DNA from: Arthrobacter sp. Edens01
GTDB lineage: Bacteria; Actinomycetota; Actinomycetes; Actinomycetales; Micrococcaceae
NCBI RefSeq assembly: GCF_001307035.1
Contig: NZ_LKIU01000002.1
Coordinates: 603,088-667,087 of the forward strand
Length of the DNA: 64,000 bases
Reading direction: 5' to 3'
Each line of letters opens with the position of its first letter. Position 1 is the stretch's first letter. The notes under the pieces were generated by a model. That model did not search any database, was not told where the DNA came from, and saw only the letters and a program-made list of their open reading frames with translations. This document shows, piece after piece, positions 36,615 through 45,589 of the stretch. A program made the translations under genes and the position numbers.

Positions 36615-37454
36615 ATGCAGGAGTCAGCCAACAGGCCGCTGAACATTGTTGTTTTGGTGAAGCACGTCCCGGACACCCAGTTTGACCGGCAGCTTGCCGG
36701 ACCGGACCACACCCTTGACCGCTCGGAGAGCATCCTCTCCGAACTGGACGAATATGCGCTTGAAGCAGCGTTGCAGCTGGCCGAGGAACGCGGCGGCGAG
36801 AAGCGCGGCAACTCCGTTACCGCCGTCACAATGGGCCCGTCCGCAGCAGCGAACGCAGTCAAGAAATCACTCCAGATTGGTGCATACAAGGGCGTCCACC
36901 TGCTGGATGACGCACTGGCCGGTTCCGATGCCGCCGGCACGTCCCTGGCCCTGGCCGCCGTCGTGAACCACCTCAACGCCACCGCCGGACCCGTGGATCT
37001 GGTCATAACCGGGATGGCTTCCACCGACGGCGAGACGTCGCTGGTTCCGGCCCAGCTCGCCGAACGGCTGGGTTATGCCCAGCTCACGTTCGCTTCCGAG
37101 CTGGAGGCCGCAAACACCGCCTCCGGCCCAGGGCTGAGGGCCCGCCGCGACGGGGATTCCTACTCCGAAATCGTCGAAGCCCCGTTCCCGGCCGTGGTTT
37201 CAGTCACCGACCAGGCCAATGAACCGCGCTACCCCAATTTCCGCGGCATCATGGCGGCGAAGAAGAAGCCGGTAACCGTCCTGTCCCTGCAGGAAATCGG
37301 GGTGGACTCTGCCCAGGTTGGCAAAGCCGGTGCCTGGACCTCGGTTGCTGCCTCCGCTCCGCGCCCTGCACGCGGGCAGGGAACGATCATTACCGACGAC
37401 GGAAACGCCGGCGTAGCGCTGGTGGACTACCTCGCCTCGCAGAAACTCATCTAG
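36615..37454 (+). CDS. etfB: Electron transfer flavoprotein beta subunit
   Basis: A 279-residue protein with the EtfB pattern: NIVVLVKHVPDTQFDRQL at the N-terminus, LDEYALEAALQLAEERGG, VTAVTMGPSAAANAVKKSLQIGAYKGVHL, and LVITGMASTDGETSLVPAQLAERLG. It binds AMP and, with EtfA, carries electrons from acyl-CoA dehydrogenases and similar enzymes to the respiratory chain. I chose the ATG at 36615 because AGGAAAGG lies just before it; the frame is open much further upstream but runs back through the terminator of the HtrA gene. It is followed by etfA after 48 bp. Confidence 0.95.
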   Translation: MQESANRPLNIVVLVKHVPDTQFDRQLAGPDHTLDRSESILSELDEYALEAALQLAEERGGEKRGNSVTAVTMGPSAAANAVKKSLQIGAYKGVHLLDDALAGSDAAGTSLALAAVVNHLNATAGPVDLVITGMASTDGETSLVPAQLAERLGYAQLTFASELEAANTASGPGLRARRDGDSYSEIVEAPFPAVVSVTDQANEPRYPNFRGIMAAKKKPVTVLSLQEIGVDSAQVGKAGAWTSVAASAPRPARGQGTIITDDGNAGVALVDYLASQKLI

Positions 37455-37502
37455 CACGTCCCTTACGGCGCTGCCGCGCCTGTACCCCTAGGAGAGCGCC
37501 CA

Positions 37503-38447
37503 ATGGGCTCCGTACTGGTCTTCATTGATGTTCCGTCCCTTCCCCTTCCGCGGGCCAGCCGTGAGCTGCTGGCCCTTGCTGCCACCATCGGCACCCCCGC
37601 AGTCGCGTCCCCGCAGCCTCTTTCCGAAGATGCCGCCGCGGAGCTTGCCGGCTACGGAGTGCAGCGGATCTTCGAACCCAGCCAGCCGCTGCCTGAAGTC
37701 CTGGTAGCCGCCAAGGCTGCGTTCCTCGCTGAGGCCGTCCGCGCAGCAGCACCGGATGCCGTCCTGCTGGGCAATTCCTTTGAGGACCGTGAGGTGGCGG
37801 CACGCGCCGGAGTGAAGCTCGGCTCCGGAGTGATTACGGACGCCGTCGCCGTGGCGCCGGACCTGGCCGTCACAAAATCCGTTCTGGCCGGTTCCTACAC
37901 TTCCACCTGCCGTGTCGAAACCGGCGTTCCCATCATCACGGTGAAGGCCAACTCAGTGGAACCTGCGGAGCGGGGCGCAGCCGGATCACCCGAACGCGGC
38001 CTCGTGACTGTCCCCGAGACAGGACCGGCGGCGGTTGTGATGGAACGGTCCGAGAAGCGCGTCAGCGGACGGCCGGAGTTGTCCGAGGCCCGCGTGATCG
38101 TGGCCGGCGGCCGCGGCCTGGACGGGGACTTTGGTCCGGTGGAGGAACTTGCAGACCTGCTCGGCGGTGCAGTGGGCGCCTCCCGTGCGGCGACGGATGC
38201 AGGCTGGATTGAGCATTCGGCCCAGGTGGGCCAGACCGGCAAGACTGTCTCGCCCCAGCTGTACATCTCTGCCGGCATCTCCGGTGCGATCCAGCAGAAG
38301 GCCGGTATGCAGACCGCCAAGGTGATCGTCGCGGTTAACAAGGACGCCGACGCCCCCGTCTTTGAAATCGCGGACTTCGGTGTTGTGGGCGACGTCTTCA
38401 AGGTGCTGCCGCAGGCCGCGGAGGAGATCCGGAAGCGCCGGGCGTGA
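37503..38447 (+). CDS. etfA: Electron transfer flavoprotein alpha subunit
   Basis: A 314-residue protein. The C-terminal FAD domain is well preserved: VIVAGGRGLDGDFGPVEELADLLGGAVGASRAATDAGW, QVGQTGKTVSPQLYISAGISGAIQQKAGM and IVAVNKDADAPVFEIADFGVVGD. It forms the FAD-binding half of the ETF heterodimer with EtfB, encoded upstream. The GGAGAG ribosome-binding site is just before the ATG. Its TGA stop overlaps the GTG start of the PIG-L gene (GTGA), which suggests coupled translation and one operon. Confidence 0.96.
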   Translation: MGSVLVFIDVPSLPLPRASRELLALAATIGTPAVASPQPLSEDAAAELAGYGVQRIFEPSQPLPEVLVAAKAAFLAEAVRAAAPDAVLLGNSFEDREVAARAGVKLGSGVITDAVAVAPDLAVTKSVLAGSYTSTCRVETGVPIITVKANSVEPAERGAAGSPERGLVTVPETGPAAVVMERSEKRVSGRPELSEARVIVAGGRGLDGDFGPVEELADLLGGAVGASRAATDAGWIEHSAQVGQTGKTVSPQLYISAGISGAIQQKAGMQTAKVIVAVNKDADAPVFEIADFGVVGDVFKVLPQAAEEIRKRRA

Positions 38448-39193
38448 GCGCATTCCCAACCGGAGTCCCTGGGCGCGTCCTCGCGTTCGCCGCGCACCCG
38501 GATGACATCGACTTCGGTGCCGCCGGGACGCTCGCCAAATGGTGCGCCGCGGGCGCCGAAGTGACGTACTGCATCATGACCTCCGGGGACGCCGGCGGAT
38601 TCGAACCAGGTGACCGGGAAGGCGTGACGGCGCGGCGCAATGCTGAGCAGCGCGCCGCAGCGGACATCGTCGGGGCCGGGGAAATCCATTTCCTGGGGGA
38701 GCGGGACGGCTTCCTGGCCGCCGATCACGAGGTTGTGGGCAGGACCGTGGAGCTGATCCGCCGGGTGCGTCCCGACGTCGTGCTTTCGATGCACCCGGAA
38801 CGGAACTGGTCCCGTCTCCAGGCCAGCCATCCTGATCATCTGGCCTGCGGCGAGATCGTGACCAGGGCGGTATACCCTGCGGCCGAAAATCCCTTCGCCT
38901 ACCCCGAGCTCGCCGCCGGCGGGCTCGAAGCATACAAGGTGCCGTGGCTTTTCTTTTACGGAGCGCCGCGCGAGCGCGAAAACCACGCCGTTGACATCAC
39001 CGCGGAAGTGGACCGCAAGCTCTCAGCCATCCGGGTCCATGCCAGCCAGCATCCCGACCTCGCAGGCATGGAGTCCGCGGTGCGCTCATTCCTGCAGGAA
39101 AACGCCGTGCGCCATGGCCTGCCCGAAGGCGCCAGCGCGGAGGTCTTCCACGCGGTGGGAGTCAACACCCCCGCCACGATCGCAGGTTTCTAG
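38444..39193 (+). CDS. PIG-L/LmbE-family N-deacetylase
   Basis: A 249-residue protein with the zinc-binding AAHPDDIDFGAAGTLAKW block (His18, Pro19, Asp20, Asp21), TSGDAGG, ARRNAEQRAAADIVGAGEIHFLGERDG and the distal SHPDHLACGEIV. Members remove acetyl groups from N-acetylglucosamine-type substrates; MshB and Mca of mycothiol metabolism belong here, but I cannot assign this one to either. It starts at GTG overlapping the etfA stop. Its stop overlaps the convergent methyltransferase gene by 4 bp (39190-39193), so opposing transcripts overlap. Confidence 0.9.
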   Translation: MSAFPTGVPGRVLAFAAHPDDIDFGAAGTLAKWCAAGAEVTYCIMTSGDAGGFEPGDREGVTARRNAEQRAAADIVGAGEIHFLGERDGFLAADHEVVGRTVELIRRVRPDVVLSMHPERNWSRLQASHPDHLACGEIVTRAVYPAAENPFAYPELAAGGLEAYKVPWLFFYGAPRERENHAVDITAEVDRKLSAIRVHASQHPDLAGMESAVRSFLQENAVRHGLPEGASAEVFHAVGVNTPATIAGF

Positions 39194-39993
39194 GGTTTGA
39201 CGGCCGTTACGATCAGGGTGTCGGCATTGAGCGTGTACTCCTCGCCCAGTTCTGCGAGGAACGCCGTGCGGACGCGCTCGGCGGCACCGGGGTCGGCGGG
39301 CAGCAGCTGACGGAGCGGGCTGCCCATCACCAAAGCCCAGGCCAGGTCCTGGCTCAGTGCCACCGGAACCGGGGTGTGAACGGCCTTCACTCCGGTCAGC
39401 CCGGCGGACTGCAGCCGGTCCGTGGCCTTTTCCGGGGTGTTGATGCTCAGCATGTTGTCCCGTGAGCCGCCGCTGGCTTCCGGCAGCTCCACGCCTTCGG
39501 CGGCGCAGTGGCGGAAGAGAGCGGAAGTGAATTCCGTGAGCGCGCCCTCAGCCCAGGTGCTAAGCGCCAGGCGGCCGCCGCTTCGCAGCAGGGACACCAG
39601 ATGGCGAAGCCCCGCGTCCATGTCCGGGAGGAAGAACACGGCGTAACCGCACAGAACGACGTCGTACTCCGTGTCCGGCTGCCAGGAGAGTACATCGGAT
39701 ACGTGGAACGAAGCGTTTTCCAGGGACAGCGTCTGGGCCTTCGCAGCCGCCACTTCCAGCAGCTCCGCTGAGAGGTCCACCGCGTCCACGACGGCTTCCG
39801 GGCCGGCGCTCTGCGCCGCCGGCACCGTGATGGCTCCGCCGCCGCTGCAGGCGTCCAGGACGCTCTCACCCATGCTCACATCGGCCGCGGCCACCAGGGC
39901 ATTGCCCATTGGGTTCCACAGGGACGGGGCGAGGCGTTCAAAGTCGAGTGCACCGGCGTTGAAGGTCTCGGCAAGGGGATGCTGCTCGGGCAT
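39190..39993 (-). CDS. Class I SAM-dependent methyltransferase
   Basis: A 267-residue methyltransferase. Motif I is ESVLDACSGGGAITVPAA (about 43-60), motif II VVDAVDLSAELLEVAAAKA, and a later motif reads YDVVLCGYAVFFLPDMDAGLRHLVSLLRSGGRLALSTW. The pattern resembles the Methyltransf_11/UbiE-like group acting on small molecules. The substrate cannot be deduced. It is the last gene of a minus-strand run J-domain gene, trmL, methyltransferase, with 15 bp after trmL. Confidence 0.88.
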   Translation of the reverse strand: MPEQHPLAETFNAGALDFERLAPSLWNPMGNALVAAADVSMGESVLDACSGGGAITVPAAQSAGPEAVVDAVDLSAELLEVAAAKAQTLSLENASFHVSDVLSWQPDTEYDVVLCGYAVFFLPDMDAGLRHLVSLLRSGGRLALSTWAEGALTEFTSALFRHCAAEGVELPEASGGSRDNMLSINTPEKATDRLQSAGLTGVKAVHTPVPVALSQDLAWALVMGSPLRQLLPADPGAAERVRTAFLAELGEEYTLNADTLIVTAVKP

Positions 39994-40008
39994 GGTGTGT
40001 CCTTTGGC

Positions 40009-40476
40009 TTAGAGCTGGGCACCTGCGAAGCCGTGCTGGCGCCAGGCTTCGTAGACAGCAATGGAGGCGGAGTTAGCGAGGTTCAATGACCGGAGGGAGG
40101 GCAGCATGGGCAGCCGGACGCGGGCCGTGACGTGCGGATCGTTTTTTACTTCAGCGGGCAGGCCTACCGATTCGGGACCAAAGAGCAGCACGTCTCCGGG
40201 CTGATAGGCGACGTCGGTATATGAGGTATCCCCGTCCGAGGTGAAGGCGTAAACCCGTTCGGGCTGCAGCGCTTTCCAGGCAGCTTCCAGATTCGGGTGC
40301 ACACGAAGCACTGCCAGGTCGTGGTAGTCCAGCCCGGCGCGGCGCAGCTTTGAGTCTTCAAAATCAAAACCCAGGGGCTCCACCAGATGGAGCTCGGCGC
40401 CGGTAATGGCGGCAAGCCGGATTGCGTTTCCCGTGTTGCCGGGGATTTCAGGGGTATAGAAGAGGATGCGGAACAC
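40009..40476 (-). CDS. trmL: tRNA (cytidine/uridine-34-2'-O)-methyltransferase
   Basis: A 155-residue minimal SPOUT methyltransferase: RILFYTPEIPGNTGNAIRLAAITGAELHLVEPLGFDFEDSKLRRAGLDYHD at the N-terminus (motif 1), VLLFGPESVGLP (motif 2) and LPMLPSLRSLNLANSASIAVYEAWRQ (motif 3, trefoil-knot SAM site). TrmL methylates the ribose of the wobble nucleotide in leucine tRNAs. It starts 23 bp after the J-domain gene stop and precedes the methyltransferase gene on the same strand, so all three likely share a transcript. Confidence 0.95.
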   Translation of the reverse strand: MFRILFYTPEIPGNTGNAIRLAAITGAELHLVEPLGFDFEDSKLRRAGLDYHDLAVLRVHPNLEAAWKALQPERVYAFTSDGDTSYTDVAYQPGDVLLFGPESVGLPAEVKNDPHVTARVRLPMLPSLRSLNLANSASIAVYEAWRQHGFAGAQL

Positions 40477-40499
40477 GTCTTTATCCTATGCCCGCGCCG

Positions 40500-41468
40500 C
40501 TACTGTTTCGCCGCATCAAGGAGGGCGCCCAGCACGGGAAGGAGCACTGTGTTCGGCTGAGGTCCGGTACTGAAGAATCGGCGAAGGTCCCGGGCAAGGG
40601 TTCCCGGGTTCACGACGTCCACCGGAGCTGACTCAGGAAGATTGGGCGGTGAGTCGATGACGGGTTCAAAAGGGTTCTGGTTGGCGTTGTGGAGTACCAG
40701 CCAGCCGGAGACCCGGACGTCCGGGAACCTCTCCTGCAGTGTCCGGACGGCGTCGTCCAGCCGAAGCGATCCGACTGCATGCCCGCGGTGGCGCAGGGTA
40801 TTGCCGTCCCAGTACCAGGCCCCGGGAGAGGCCATCATCGAATCGATGACCGCCATCCGGTACCCGCCGAGCAGGACATGGCCGATCTCCAGCACCCCTC
40901 CCCGGCGGCCGCTGTCCGGAATTCGCAGACTGTTGACCAGCCTGCCTGCCGGGTAATCCGGGAGAAGGGAGTTGGCCAGCAGCCCGATAGTCAGGTTTTC
41001 AGCGTCGTACCGGGAACCGGCAGATGAACCCATCCGTTTGAACAGGCCGGGTCGTTCCGGCTCGCCGTTAACCTGGCGGCTGATCATCGCCAGGGGAATT
41101 GCCGGCGGCCGCTGAGGGGAAAAGTCGGGTTCAAAGACCGGAGACTTACCAAAGTCGGGGTTTGGTGCCGGTCGTCCGGGACGGCCCGGGGCGGTGCCGG
41201 CGCCGGTTCCCGCAGGACGGGCAGGGGAGGAGCCGTTTGGTGCGGCGCCGGTGCCGGCATGACCCAGACGCCGGTCGTAGGCGCTTCGCTGGAGCGGATC
41301 GGACAGTACCTGGTATGCCTCGGATACGAGGTGGAAGAGCTCGCTGCTGCCGCCCTGGTCCGGGTGGGACCGGCGGGCTGCACGACGGTAGGCCGACTTG
41401 ATCTGCTCGCTCGTCGCGGACGGCGTGAGTCCCAAAACCTCATACAGCGATTGGTTTGGGGGAGTCAC
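40500..41468 (-). CDS. J-domain protein with uncharacterised C-terminal region
   Basis: A 322-residue protein starting with a J domain: SLYEVLGLTPSATSEQIKSAYRRAARRSHPDQGG (HPD at 35-37) and EAYQVLSDPLQRSAYDRRLG. There is no Gly/Phe region and no zinc-finger domain as in DnaJ. A Pro/Ala/Gly linker (about 70-120) is followed by a roughly 200-residue C-terminal region I do not recognise, containing NLTIGLLANSLLPDYPAGRLVNSLRIP and VRVSGWLVLHNANQNPFEPVIDS. It should stimulate DnaK on a special client set. The GTG at 41468 has AGGACC upstream; the frame stays open further back only because it is antisense to the cysteine desulfurase gene. Confidence 0.85.
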   Translation of the reverse strand: MTPPNQSLYEVLGLTPSATSEQIKSAYRRAARRSHPDQGGSSELFHLVSEAYQVLSDPLQRSAYDRRLGHAGTGAAPNGSSPARPAGTGAGTAPGRPGRPAPNPDFGKSPVFEPDFSPQRPPAIPLAMISRQVNGEPERPGLFKRMGSSAGSRYDAENLTIGLLANSLLPDYPAGRLVNSLRIPDSGRRGGVLEIGHVLLGGYRMAVIDSMMASPGAWYWDGNTLRHRGHAVGSLRLDDAVRTLQERFPDVRVSGWLVLHNANQNPFEPVIDSPPNLPESAPVDVVNPGTLARDLRRFFSTGPQPNTVLLPVLGALLDAAKQ

Positions 41469-41522
41469 TGCTGGTCCTCTCGATAGCGAGTCGTCGGCGG
41501 CGGCATCCCGGCGCGGGTCCGT

Positions 41523-41555
41523 GGTGCCATACCTGCACATCACGGTGCAGGCACC
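41523..41555. repeat. Inverted repeat in the divergent J-domain/iscS region
   Basis: GGTGCC-ATAC-CTGCAC (41523-41538) pairs with GTGCAGGCACC (41545-41555), with a 4-base bulge and a 6-base loop. It sits 54 bp upstream of the J-domain start and 156 bp upstream of iscS. It could be an operator or a transcript hairpin; function unknown. Confidence 0.4.
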
Positions 41556-41711
41556 GGTATAACGCTGCAGGCCGCGGATTAGTTCGCAGCCTGGCGGAGA
41601 GCCAATTCTAGCGTTCGAAAAAGGGATGCAGACGCATCGGCTGCAGGCCGGTTTGGTGAAGGACTCCGGGGCGCGGAGCGCCGAAGGAGCACAAGCCGTT
41701 AGAATTGTCTG

Positions 41712-42938
41712 GTGCCCGTGTACCTCGACCACGCGGCGACCACGCCGATTTCGGCTTCGGCCCTCGCCGCACTCACCTCCGAACTGAGCCGCAGCGGCAA
41801 TCCTTCCTCGCTGCACGGCTCCGGCCGGCGTGCCCGGATGGTTGTTGAAGACTCCCGGGAAACCCTTGCCGCCGCGCTGGACTGCCATCCTTCCGAAGTC
41901 ATCTTCACCTCCGGTGGCACAGAGGGGGACAACCTGGCAGTCAAGGGACTGTACTGGTCCCGCCGCGACGCAGATCCGCGGCGGACCCGCATCCTGTGTT
42001 CCCCGGTGGAACATCACGCTGTGCTTGACACGGTGGAATGGCTCGAAAAGCATGAAGGCGCCGTCGTTTCCTGGCTGCCCGTGGACTCGGACGGCGTGGT
42101 CAGCCTCGACGCGGTGCGCCGCGAGCTGGAGGAACACGGTGGGGAGACGGCACTGCTTACGGTGATGTGGGCGAACAACGAGGTTGGTGCCATCCAGGAC
42201 ATTCCGGCCCTGGTTGAACTCGCGCACGCCCACGGCGTACCCGTGCACTCGGACGCGGTGCAGGCCTTTGGCGCCGTTCCCGTGAGCTTCCGCGAATCCG
42301 GCCTGGACACCATGGCGGTCAGCGGACACAAGATTGGCGGCCCTGTGGGAGTCGGTGCGCTGGTAGTGGGACGGGCAGTGAAGCTCACGCCGGTGCTGCA
42401 CGGCGGCGGCCAGGAGCGGGACATCCGTTCAGGAACCCTGGACAAGCCCGGAATTGCCGCGTTTGCTGCGGCGGCCCGGGAAACCACCGAAAACCTGCAG
42501 GAAGAAGCCGCACGGCTGCGCACTCTGCGCGACTACCTGATTACCGCCGTCGAACGCACGGTTCCCGACGCAGTACTCCGGGGACCGCGCGACGACGAGG
42601 CGGGCACCCGCAGGCTGCCCGGCAACGCCCACTTCACCTTCCCCGGGTGCGAGGGAGACTCCCTGCTTTTCCTCCTGGATCTTGCAGGGGTAGAGTCGTC
42701 CACCGGCTCGGCGTGCACCGCCGGCGTGCCCCGGCCCTCCCATGTGCTGCTTGCCATGGGACTAAGTGAGACCGAGGCCCGCGGGGCCCAGCGCTTCAGC
42801 CTGGGGCATACATCCACGGCTGACGACGTTGATGCATTGATAGATGCCCTGCCCGAGGCCTATGAGCGGGCCAAGAAGGCCGGCATGGCGGGCAGCGAAA
42901 GCAGCATTCGAACAGCAGGGACAGGTTTTATCTCATGA
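41712..42938 (+). CDS. iscS: Cysteine desulfurase (IscS/NifS-type)
   Basis: A 408-residue PLP enzyme that takes sulfur from cysteine for tRNA thiolation and Fe-S clusters. Visible motifs: [11 protein letters not shown] at the N-terminus, [26 protein letters not shown], His101-His102 in VEHHAVLDT, the PLP lysine K207 in [12 protein letters not shown], and the persulfide Cys335 in [11 protein letters not shown]. It starts at GTG. The stop overlaps the mnmA ATG (ATGA at 42935-42938). That strongly suggests it supplies sulfur to MnmA, matching the desulfurase-trmU pairing of mycobacteria. Confidence 0.95.
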   Translation: MPVYLDHAATTPISASALAALTSELSRSGNPSSLHGSGRRARMVVEDSRETLAAALDCHPSEVIFTSGGTEGDNLAVKGLYWSRRDADPRRTRILCSPVEHHAVLDTVEWLEKHEGAVVSWLPVDSDGVVSLDAVRRELEEHGGETALLTVMWANNEVGAIQDIPALVELAHAHGVPVHSDAVQAFGAVPVSFRESGLDTMAVSGHKIGGPVGVGALVVGRAVKLTPVLHGGGQERDIRSGTLDKPGIAAFAAAARETTENLQEEAARLRTLRDYLITAVERTVPDAVLRGPRDDEAGTRRLPGNAHFTFPGCEGDSLLFLLDLAGVESSTGSACTAGVPRPSHVLLAMGLSETEARGAQRFSLGHTSTADDVDALIDALPEAYERAKKAGMAGSESSIRTAGTGFIS

Positions 42939-44071
42939 AGGTTTTGGCAGCAATGAGCGGCGGAGTCGACTCCGCCGTAGCCGCAGCAAGGGCAGTAGAG
43001 GCAGGGCACGACGTCGTTGGGGTCCACCTGGCGCTCTCCCGGATGCCCGGTACGCTGCGCACCGGCAGCCGCGGCTGCTGCACCATTGAAGACTCGCGTG
43101 ACGCCTGGCGGGCCTGCGACATCCTGGGGATCCCCTACTACGTCTGGGACTTCTCCGAACGCTTCAAGGAAGACGTGGTGGATGACTTCGTCGCCGAGTA
43201 CGCGGCCGGCCGCACCCCCAATCCGTGCATGCGCTGCAACGAACGCATCAAGTTCGCTGCCCTGCTGGAGAAGGCACTTGCCCTGGGATTCGACGCCGTC
43301 TGCACCGGCCATTACGCCAAGGTGATCACCGACGCCGACGGCAACCCGGAACTGCACCGCGCCGCTGACTGGGCAAAGGACCAGTCCTATGTGCTCGGTG
43401 TGCTGACCCACGAGCAGCTCAGGCACGCCATGTTCCCTCTCGCTGACACCCCGTCCAAGGCGGAGGTGCGGGCTGAGGCTGAGCGCCGGGGCCTGTCTGT
43501 GGCCAACAAGCCCGACAGCCACGACATCTGCTTCATTCCCGACGGCGACACCCGCGGCTGGCTCGAAGAGCGCATCGAAATGACCGAGGGCGAGATCGTG
43601 GATCCCACCGGCGAAACCCTCGGCACGCATCCCGGTGCCAACGCGTTCACCGTCGGCCAGCGCAAGGGCCTGAAGCTGGGCCGCCCGGCTGCCGACGGCA
43701 AGCCGCGCTTTGTACTGGAGATCCGGCCGAAGGAAAACAAGGTCATTGTCGGACCGGAAAAGCTGCTTGAAATCGACCAGATGCGCGGCATCAAGGTCTC
43801 CTGGGCCGGGCTGCCCATCCGTGAGATAGCCACCGGGGAAACCTTCGAGTGCACCGCGCAGGTCCGCGCGCACGGCGACCCTGTTCCCGCCACCGCCTGG
43901 ATGGAAACAGGGGAGGACTCCCGCAGCGAGCTCGTGGTCCGGCTGAAGGATCCCATGCGCGGAGTGGCCCCCGGGCAGACCGTGGTGATCTACCAGGGCA
44001 CCCGGGTGCTGGGCCAGGCCACGATCGACTCGGCACGTTCCCTGCAGTGGGACCCCGCAGCAGTCTCCTAG
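42935..44071 (+). CDS. mnmA: tRNA-specific 2-thiouridylase
   Basis: A 378-residue enzyme that adds the 2-thio group to wobble uridine of Lys, Glu and Gln tRNAs. The ATP-pyrophosphatase loop is [13 protein letters not shown]. The catalytic cysteines are Cys98 in [14 protein letters not shown] and Cys199 in [18 protein letters not shown] and the C-terminal [17 protein letters not shown] ... [21 protein letters not shown] are typical. It uses sulfur from the desulfurase encoded upstream with a 4-bp overlap. It is followed by chorismate mutase after 56 bp. Confidence 0.96.
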   Translation: MKVLAAMSGGVDSAVAAARAVEAGHDVVGVHLALSRMPGTLRTGSRGCCTIEDSRDAWRACDILGIPYYVWDFSERFKEDVVDDFVAEYAAGRTPNPCMRCNERIKFAALLEKALALGFDAVCTGHYAKVITDADGNPELHRAADWAKDQSYVLGVLTHEQLRHAMFPLADTPSKAEVRAEAERRGLSVANKPDSHDICFIPDGDTRGWLEERIEMTEGEIVDPTGETLGTHPGANAFTVGQRKGLKLGRPAADGKPRFVLEIRPKENKVIVGPEKLLEIDQMRGIKVSWAGLPIREIATGETFECTAQVRAHGDPVPATAWMETGEDSRSELVVRLKDPMRGVAPGQTVVIYQGTRVLGQATIDSARSLQWDPAAVS

Positions 44072-44127
44072 CCCCGGCCGCCGTAACCTGCGCCGGTGCC
44101 GGCCGTCCGGGACCCTAAACTGGAGTC

Positions 44128-44508
44128 ATGAGTACTGCACCAGCTGACGACGACTTCGACCCCAAAGCCAGCTCCCTTTCCGGCAAGGTGGCCGACGAGG
44201 TCATGGACGAGCTGCTTGCCATGCGCAGCAGCATCGACAACATCGATGCGACGCTGGTGTATCTGCTGGCCGAACGGTTCAAGGCAACCCAGCGGGTGGG
44301 GCACCTGAAGGCCGAGCACCACCTGCCCCCGGCTGACCCAGGCCGTGAAGTTGCACAGATCGCCAGGCTCCGGCGGCTGGCGGAAGACGCCCACCTGGAC
44401 CCGGCCTTCGCCGAGAAGTTCCTGAACTTCATCATCAGCGAGGTCATCCGGCACCACCAGGCCATCTCCGAGACCCGCAACGGCGGAAGCAATGACGCAG
44501 GAGCCTGA
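44128..44508 (+). CDS. Chorismate mutase, AroQ class
   Basis: A 126-residue helical protein. The core LLAMRSSIDNIDATLVYLLAERFKATQRVGHLKAEHHLPPADPGREVAQIARLRRLAEDAHLDPAFAEKFLNFIISEVIRHHQAI fits the AroQ chorismate mutase fold, with the first-helix Arg, ERF/K-x-K and the paired Arg/Glu positions. It converts chorismate to prephenate for Phe and Tyr. No signal peptide is present, so it is a cytoplasmic form; in some actinobacteria such small mutases need DAHP synthase for full activity. It overlaps the next gene by 17 bp, so the two are probably translated together. Confidence 0.9.
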   Translation: MSTAPADDDFDPKASSLSGKVADEVMDELLAMRSSIDNIDATLVYLLAERFKATQRVGHLKAEHHLPPADPGREVAQIARLRRLAEDAHLDPAFAEKFLNFIISEVIRHHQAISETRNGGSNDAGA

Positions 44509-45565
44509 AACTTCCCAGCCGGCCCCGCCGTCCGGGGTCACAGCTACGGCAGCGGGCACCTGGCCCGGAACAGATCCGCTGGAAGCGGCGAAGACCATCC
44601 GGGGCGAACTGGGTGAGCCGCACCTGCCCTTCCTGGTGGAACTGCCCCAGCGGGGCCCGGGTGCCGACGCCACCGGACGTACCGCCGCACTGCTCGTGGA
44701 GCTCCCGGTGGACCTGCAGCCGCATGGCTGGCGCCTGGTGGACCGTCCCGGCGTCGACCACCGCCGCGCAGTTTCGCTGCTCTCACGGGACATCAACACC
44801 CTTGCCGACGTCATCGGCGAGGAGGAAGCACCTGGCTCTGCCCTGAAGGTCAGCCTCCGGGGACCGCTTTCCCTGGCCGCTTCCCTTTACCTGCACAACG
44901 GTGAGCGGGCGCTTTCGGACGCCGGTGCCCGCCGGGAGATCGCCGAATCCCTCGCCGCAGGTGCTGCCGGTTACGTTGAGCGGGTCAAATCCATAGCACG
45001 GGGAGCAGCGATTACGGTTCAGCTGGATGAGCCCCTGCTGGACCGGGTCCTGAGCGGACGCATTCCAACAGCGAGCGGCTACCGGACGCTGCGGTCGGTT
45101 CCGGCACAGGAAGCCTCACAGACATGGACTGCACTGCGGGAGACCCTGCTGGCAGCCGGTGCAGGCGAGGTCGTCCTGAATCTGCCCTCCGCGGAGCATG
45201 GCCGGCCCGGATCGGGGCTGGACCTTGCACTGGGAGCAGGGGCCGACGGCGTTGCGCTGCCAGCCCGCGGTCTTTCCAGCCGTGACTGGGAAGGACTCGC
45301 AGAAGCGATCGAGGCCGGGAAGCAGATCTGGCTGGGCATCCTGCCGCTTCCCGCCGCCGGTGCGGCACCCCGCCAGGTAACGGGGCTCGTTGAGGACGTC
45401 ACCGGACCGTGGTCCCGGGTGGGACTGCCGCTGCGGGACCTCCAGGCACTTCGGATCATGCCCGACGGTGACCTGGCGGATCTTGCGCCGTCCAGCGCCA
45501 GGCGTGTCCTGGAGCGGCTGGCCCAGACCGCATCGGCCCTGGACCAGCTGGCCGCCGAAGGCTAA
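44492..45565 (+). CDS. MetE-like barrel protein lacking zinc ligands
   Basis: A 357-residue protein resembling the actinobacterial 'methionine synthase, vitamin B12-independent' family (Rv3015c-like). It shows LKVSLRGPLSLAASLYL, AAITVQLDEPLLDRVLSG, GEVVLNLPSA and KQIWLGILPLPAAG, as in the C-terminal MetE TIM barrel. MetE needs two cysteines, a His and a Glu to hold zinc and homocysteine; this protein has no cysteine at all, so it cannot be a standard methionine synthase. It overlaps the chorismate mutase gene. Its order after the desulfurase-mnmA pair matches the mycobacterial region as I recall it, except that no ligA follows here. Function unknown. Confidence 0.8.
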   Translation: MTQEPETSQPAPPSGVTATAAGTWPGTDPLEAAKTIRGELGEPHLPFLVELPQRGPGADATGRTAALLVELPVDLQPHGWRLVDRPGVDHRRAVSLLSRDINTLADVIGEEEAPGSALKVSLRGPLSLAASLYLHNGERALSDAGARREIAESLAAGAAGYVERVKSIARGAAITVQLDEPLLDRVLSGRIPTASGYRTLRSVPAQEASQTWTALRETLLAAGAGEVVLNLPSAEHGRPGSGLDLALGAGADGVALPARGLSSRDWEGLAEAIEAGKQIWLGILPLPAAGAAPRQVTGLVEDVTGPWSRVGLPLRDLQALRIMPDGDLADLAPSSARRVLERLAQTASALDQLAAEG

Positions 45566-45589
45566 GGCCCGTCCTTCCGGAGAGCAGGC

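Noticed and set aside
41469-42401. N-terminal extension of the J-domain frame on the minus strand
   Set aside because: It is antisense to the cysteine desulfurase gene and the intergenic region; the J domain begins at the GTG at 41468 with a ribosome-binding site.
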